Below, piece after piece: positions 8,457-9,926 of a DNA stretch of 9,926 bases. The notes beneath the pieces are model-generated. The model saw only the letters and a list, made by a program, of their open reading frames with translations. It was not told the origin of the DNA and searched no databases. Source of the stretch: Burkholderiaceae bacterium (GTDB taxonomy: Bacteria > Pseudomonadota > Gammaproteobacteria > Burkholderiales > Burkholderiaceae_C); assembly GCA_017999135.1 (NCBI GenBank), contig JAGOBT010000075.1:1-9926 (forward strand), in the 5' to 3' direction. Position 1 is the stretch's first letter. Each line of letters starts with the position of its first letter. The position numbers and the translations under genes are program-made.

Positions 8457-9392
8457 ATGGTGCTCCCGACCGTGGAGGTGCTGCTGTCACCCTGGGCCCT
8501 GGGCGTGCTGGGGCTGGTGATCGGCAGCTTCCTGAACGTGGTGATCCACCGGCTGCCGCAGCTGCTGGAACGCGAATGGCTGGGCGACGCGGCCGGCTAC
8601 CTGCAGGACGGCAGCGCCATCAGCCGCGTGCTGGGCAGCAGCCCGCAGCGCACGGCGGAGCTGGCGCGCCAGGGCGAGGCGCTGGCGGCCGAGGTGCAGG
8701 CGCTGCCGGCAATGAGCCTGTCGAAGCCGCGCTCGCGCTGCCCGCAGTGCGGCCACCAGCTGGCCTGGCACGAGAACATTCCGCTGCTGGGCTGGCTGCG
8801 GCTGGGCGGCAAGTGCTCGGCCTGCGGAACGCGCATCTCGGTGCGCTACCCCATCGTCGAGGCGCTCACGGGCGTGTTGTTCGCCAGCGCGGCCGTGCTG
8901 ACCGGCCCCACCGCTGCCGCGGCGGTGTACTGCCTGGCGCTGGCGCTGCTGGTGGCGGCCGCCTTCATCGACCTGGACACCACCCTGCTGCCCGATGACC
9001 TGACGCTGCCGCTGATCGGCCTGGGCCTGGTGGCAGCCTGGCTGAAGTGGATTCCCGTTTCGCTGCCCGATGCGGCACTGGGTGCGTTCTTCGGCTACTT
9101 CTCGCTGTGGTTCGTGGCCTTCGCCTACAAGCTGGTGCGTGGCGTGCAGGGCATGGCCGAGGGCGACTTCAAGCTGCTGGCAGGCCTGGGCGCGCTGCTG
9201 GGCTGGCAGGCGCTGCCCAGCATCATCCTGCTGTCGTCGGCGGTGGGCGCGGTGGTCGGCATCTTCATGATCGTGGCGCGCGGCCATGGCCGCAACGTGC
9301 CCATCCCCTTCGGACCCTACCTGGCCGGCGGCGGCATCTGCGCACTGTTCTTCGGCGGGCCGCTCAGCGCGCTGTGGCCGATGCTGGGATGA
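8457..9392 (+). CDS. pilD: Prepilin peptidase / N-methyltransferase PilD, 311 aa
   Basis: PilD is the inner-membrane aspartyl protease that cleaves the leader of type IV prepilins and pseudopilins and N-methylates the new N-terminus. The first helix carries GLVIGSFLNVVIHRLP (19-34). The zinc tetracysteine is C95, C98, C120 and C123 (CPQC ... CSAC). The catalytic aspartates are D172 in FIDLDTTLLPDD and D237 in GMAEGDFKLLA. Several hydrophobic helices run from about 135 to 310. The loop between the first helix and the cysteine cluster (about 38-92) is long. The ATG lies three bases after the pilC stop, with AAGG directly in front and too close for a normal Shine-Dalgarno, so initiation probably uses ribosomes finishing pilC; GTG 8460 or 8472 are alternatives. 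Its stop overlaps the coaE start. Confidence 0.96.
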   Translation: MVLPTVEVLLSPWALGVLGLVIGSFLNVVIHRLPQLLEREWLGDAAGYLQDGSAISRVLGSSPQRTAELARQGEALAAEVQALPAMSLSKPRSRCPQCGHQLAWHENIPLLGWLRLGGKCSACGTRISVRYPIVEALTGVLFASAAVLTGPTAAAAVYCLALALLVAAAFIDLDTTLLPDDLTLPLIGLGLVAAWLKWIPVSLPDAALGAFFGYFSLWFVAFAYKLVRGVQGMAEGDFKLLAGLGALLGWQALPSIILLSSAVGAVVGIFMIVARGHGRNVPIPFGPYLAGGGICALFFGGPLSALWPMLG

Positions 9393-9926
9393 GCCACGGC
9401 ATCCGCGCCATCGGCCTGACCGGGGGCATCGGCAGTGGCAAGAGCACTGTCGCATCGCTGCTGGTGGCGCACGGCGCCACGCTGGTCGACACCGACGCCA
9501 TCGCCCACAGCCTCACCACCCCGGGCGGCCCAGCCATGCCGGCGCTGCGGCAGCGTTTCGGCGACGACGTGGCCGATGCCAGCGGCGCGCTCGACCGTGC
9601 CCGCATGCGCAGCCTGGTGTTCAGCGACCCCGACGCCAAGCGTGCGCTCGAAGCCATCCTGCACCCGATGATCGGCGCCGAGGCACAGCGCCAGGCCGCG
9701 GCCGCCGCCGGCGGCGTGGTGGTGTTCGACGTGCCGCTGCTCAACACCGCCAGCCACTGGCGCGCGGCCTGCCAGCGCATCCTGGTGGTCGACTGCAGCG
9801 CCGACACCCAGGTGCAGCGGGTGATGGCCCGCTCGGGCTGGCCCGACGAGCAGGTGCGCCGCGTCATCGCCCAGCAGGCCACGCGTGAACAGCGCCGCGC
9901 GCTGGCCGACGCGGTGATCTTCAACG
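9389..9926 (+). CDS. coaE: Dephospho-CoA kinase CoaE, N-terminal 179 aa (cut by window edge)
   Basis: CoaE phosphorylates the ribose 3' position of dephospho-CoA with ATP, the last step of coenzyme A synthesis, in the cytosol. The P-loop GLTGGIGSGKST fills 9-20, DTDAIAH follows at 34-40 (substrate-binding DxD), then LHPMI (91-95), FDVPLL (113-118) and the lid region QVQRVMARSGWPDEQVRRVIAQQ (141-163). The frame is open to the last base, after 179 codons; the family is about 200 residues long, so only the last 20-30 are missing. The ATG overlaps the pilD stop as ATGA, implying translational coupling. pilD-coaE pairing is a widespread proteobacterial gene order with no known functional link. Confidence 0.96.
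   Translation, partial: MSHGIRAIGLTGGIGSGKSTVASLLVAHGATLVDTDAIAHSLTTPGGPAMPALRQRFGDDVADASGALDRARMRSLVFSDPDAKRALEAILHPMIGAEAQRQAAAAAGGVVVFDVPLLNTASHWRAACQRILVVDCSADTQVQRVMARSGWPDEQVRRVIAQQATREQRRALADAVIFN

Overview
The window is GC-rich chromosomal DNA of a betaproteobacterium, most likely order Burkholderiales (a Rubrivivax/Leptothrix/Ideonella-like lineage). This is inferred from codon and base composition, protein sequence style and gene order; no species can be named from the sequence alone. Nearly all of it is conserved housekeeping DNA plus the core assembly genes of type IV pili. No mobile element, CRISPR array or prophage is visible, and I found no undescribed multi-gene system. The points of interest are small RNA or DNA structures between genes.

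Left part (1-1041, + strand): the last 42 codons of an unidentified gene, then a 257-residue TPR-like protein. A hairpin-rich gap of about 108 bp separates it from a convergent operon.

Middle left (1042-3932, - strand): a ribosome and GTPase operon in the order rplU (L21), rpmA (L27), obgE (ribosome-assembly GTPase), proB (glutamate 5-kinase). It is read from an extended -10 promoter near 4019-4027. A terminator-like hairpin lies between rpmA and obgE, just before the obgE ribosome binding site. obgE and proB overlap by 8 bases.

Middle (3933-5298): a divergent regulatory region of about 240 bp holds both promoters and a perfect 12-bp palindrome. On the + strand follow ispB (long-chain polyprenyl diphosphate synthase for the quinone side chain) and tRNA-Pro(CGG), 14 bases after the ispB stop. 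A hairpin that loops out the ispB stop codon lies just before the tRNA, and a terminator-like hairpin follows it.

Right part (5395-9926, + strand): pilB (extension ATPase), pilC (inner-membrane platform), pilD (prepilin peptidase/methylase) and the first 179 codons of coaE (dephospho-CoA kinase), cut by the window edge. pilC-pilD-coaE are packed with a 3-base gap and an ATGA overlap, which suggests translational coupling. PilD matures the pilins, PilB powers their addition to the fibre and PilC anchors the machine. coaE is a metabolic passenger in the same transcript, an arrangement common in proteobacteria.
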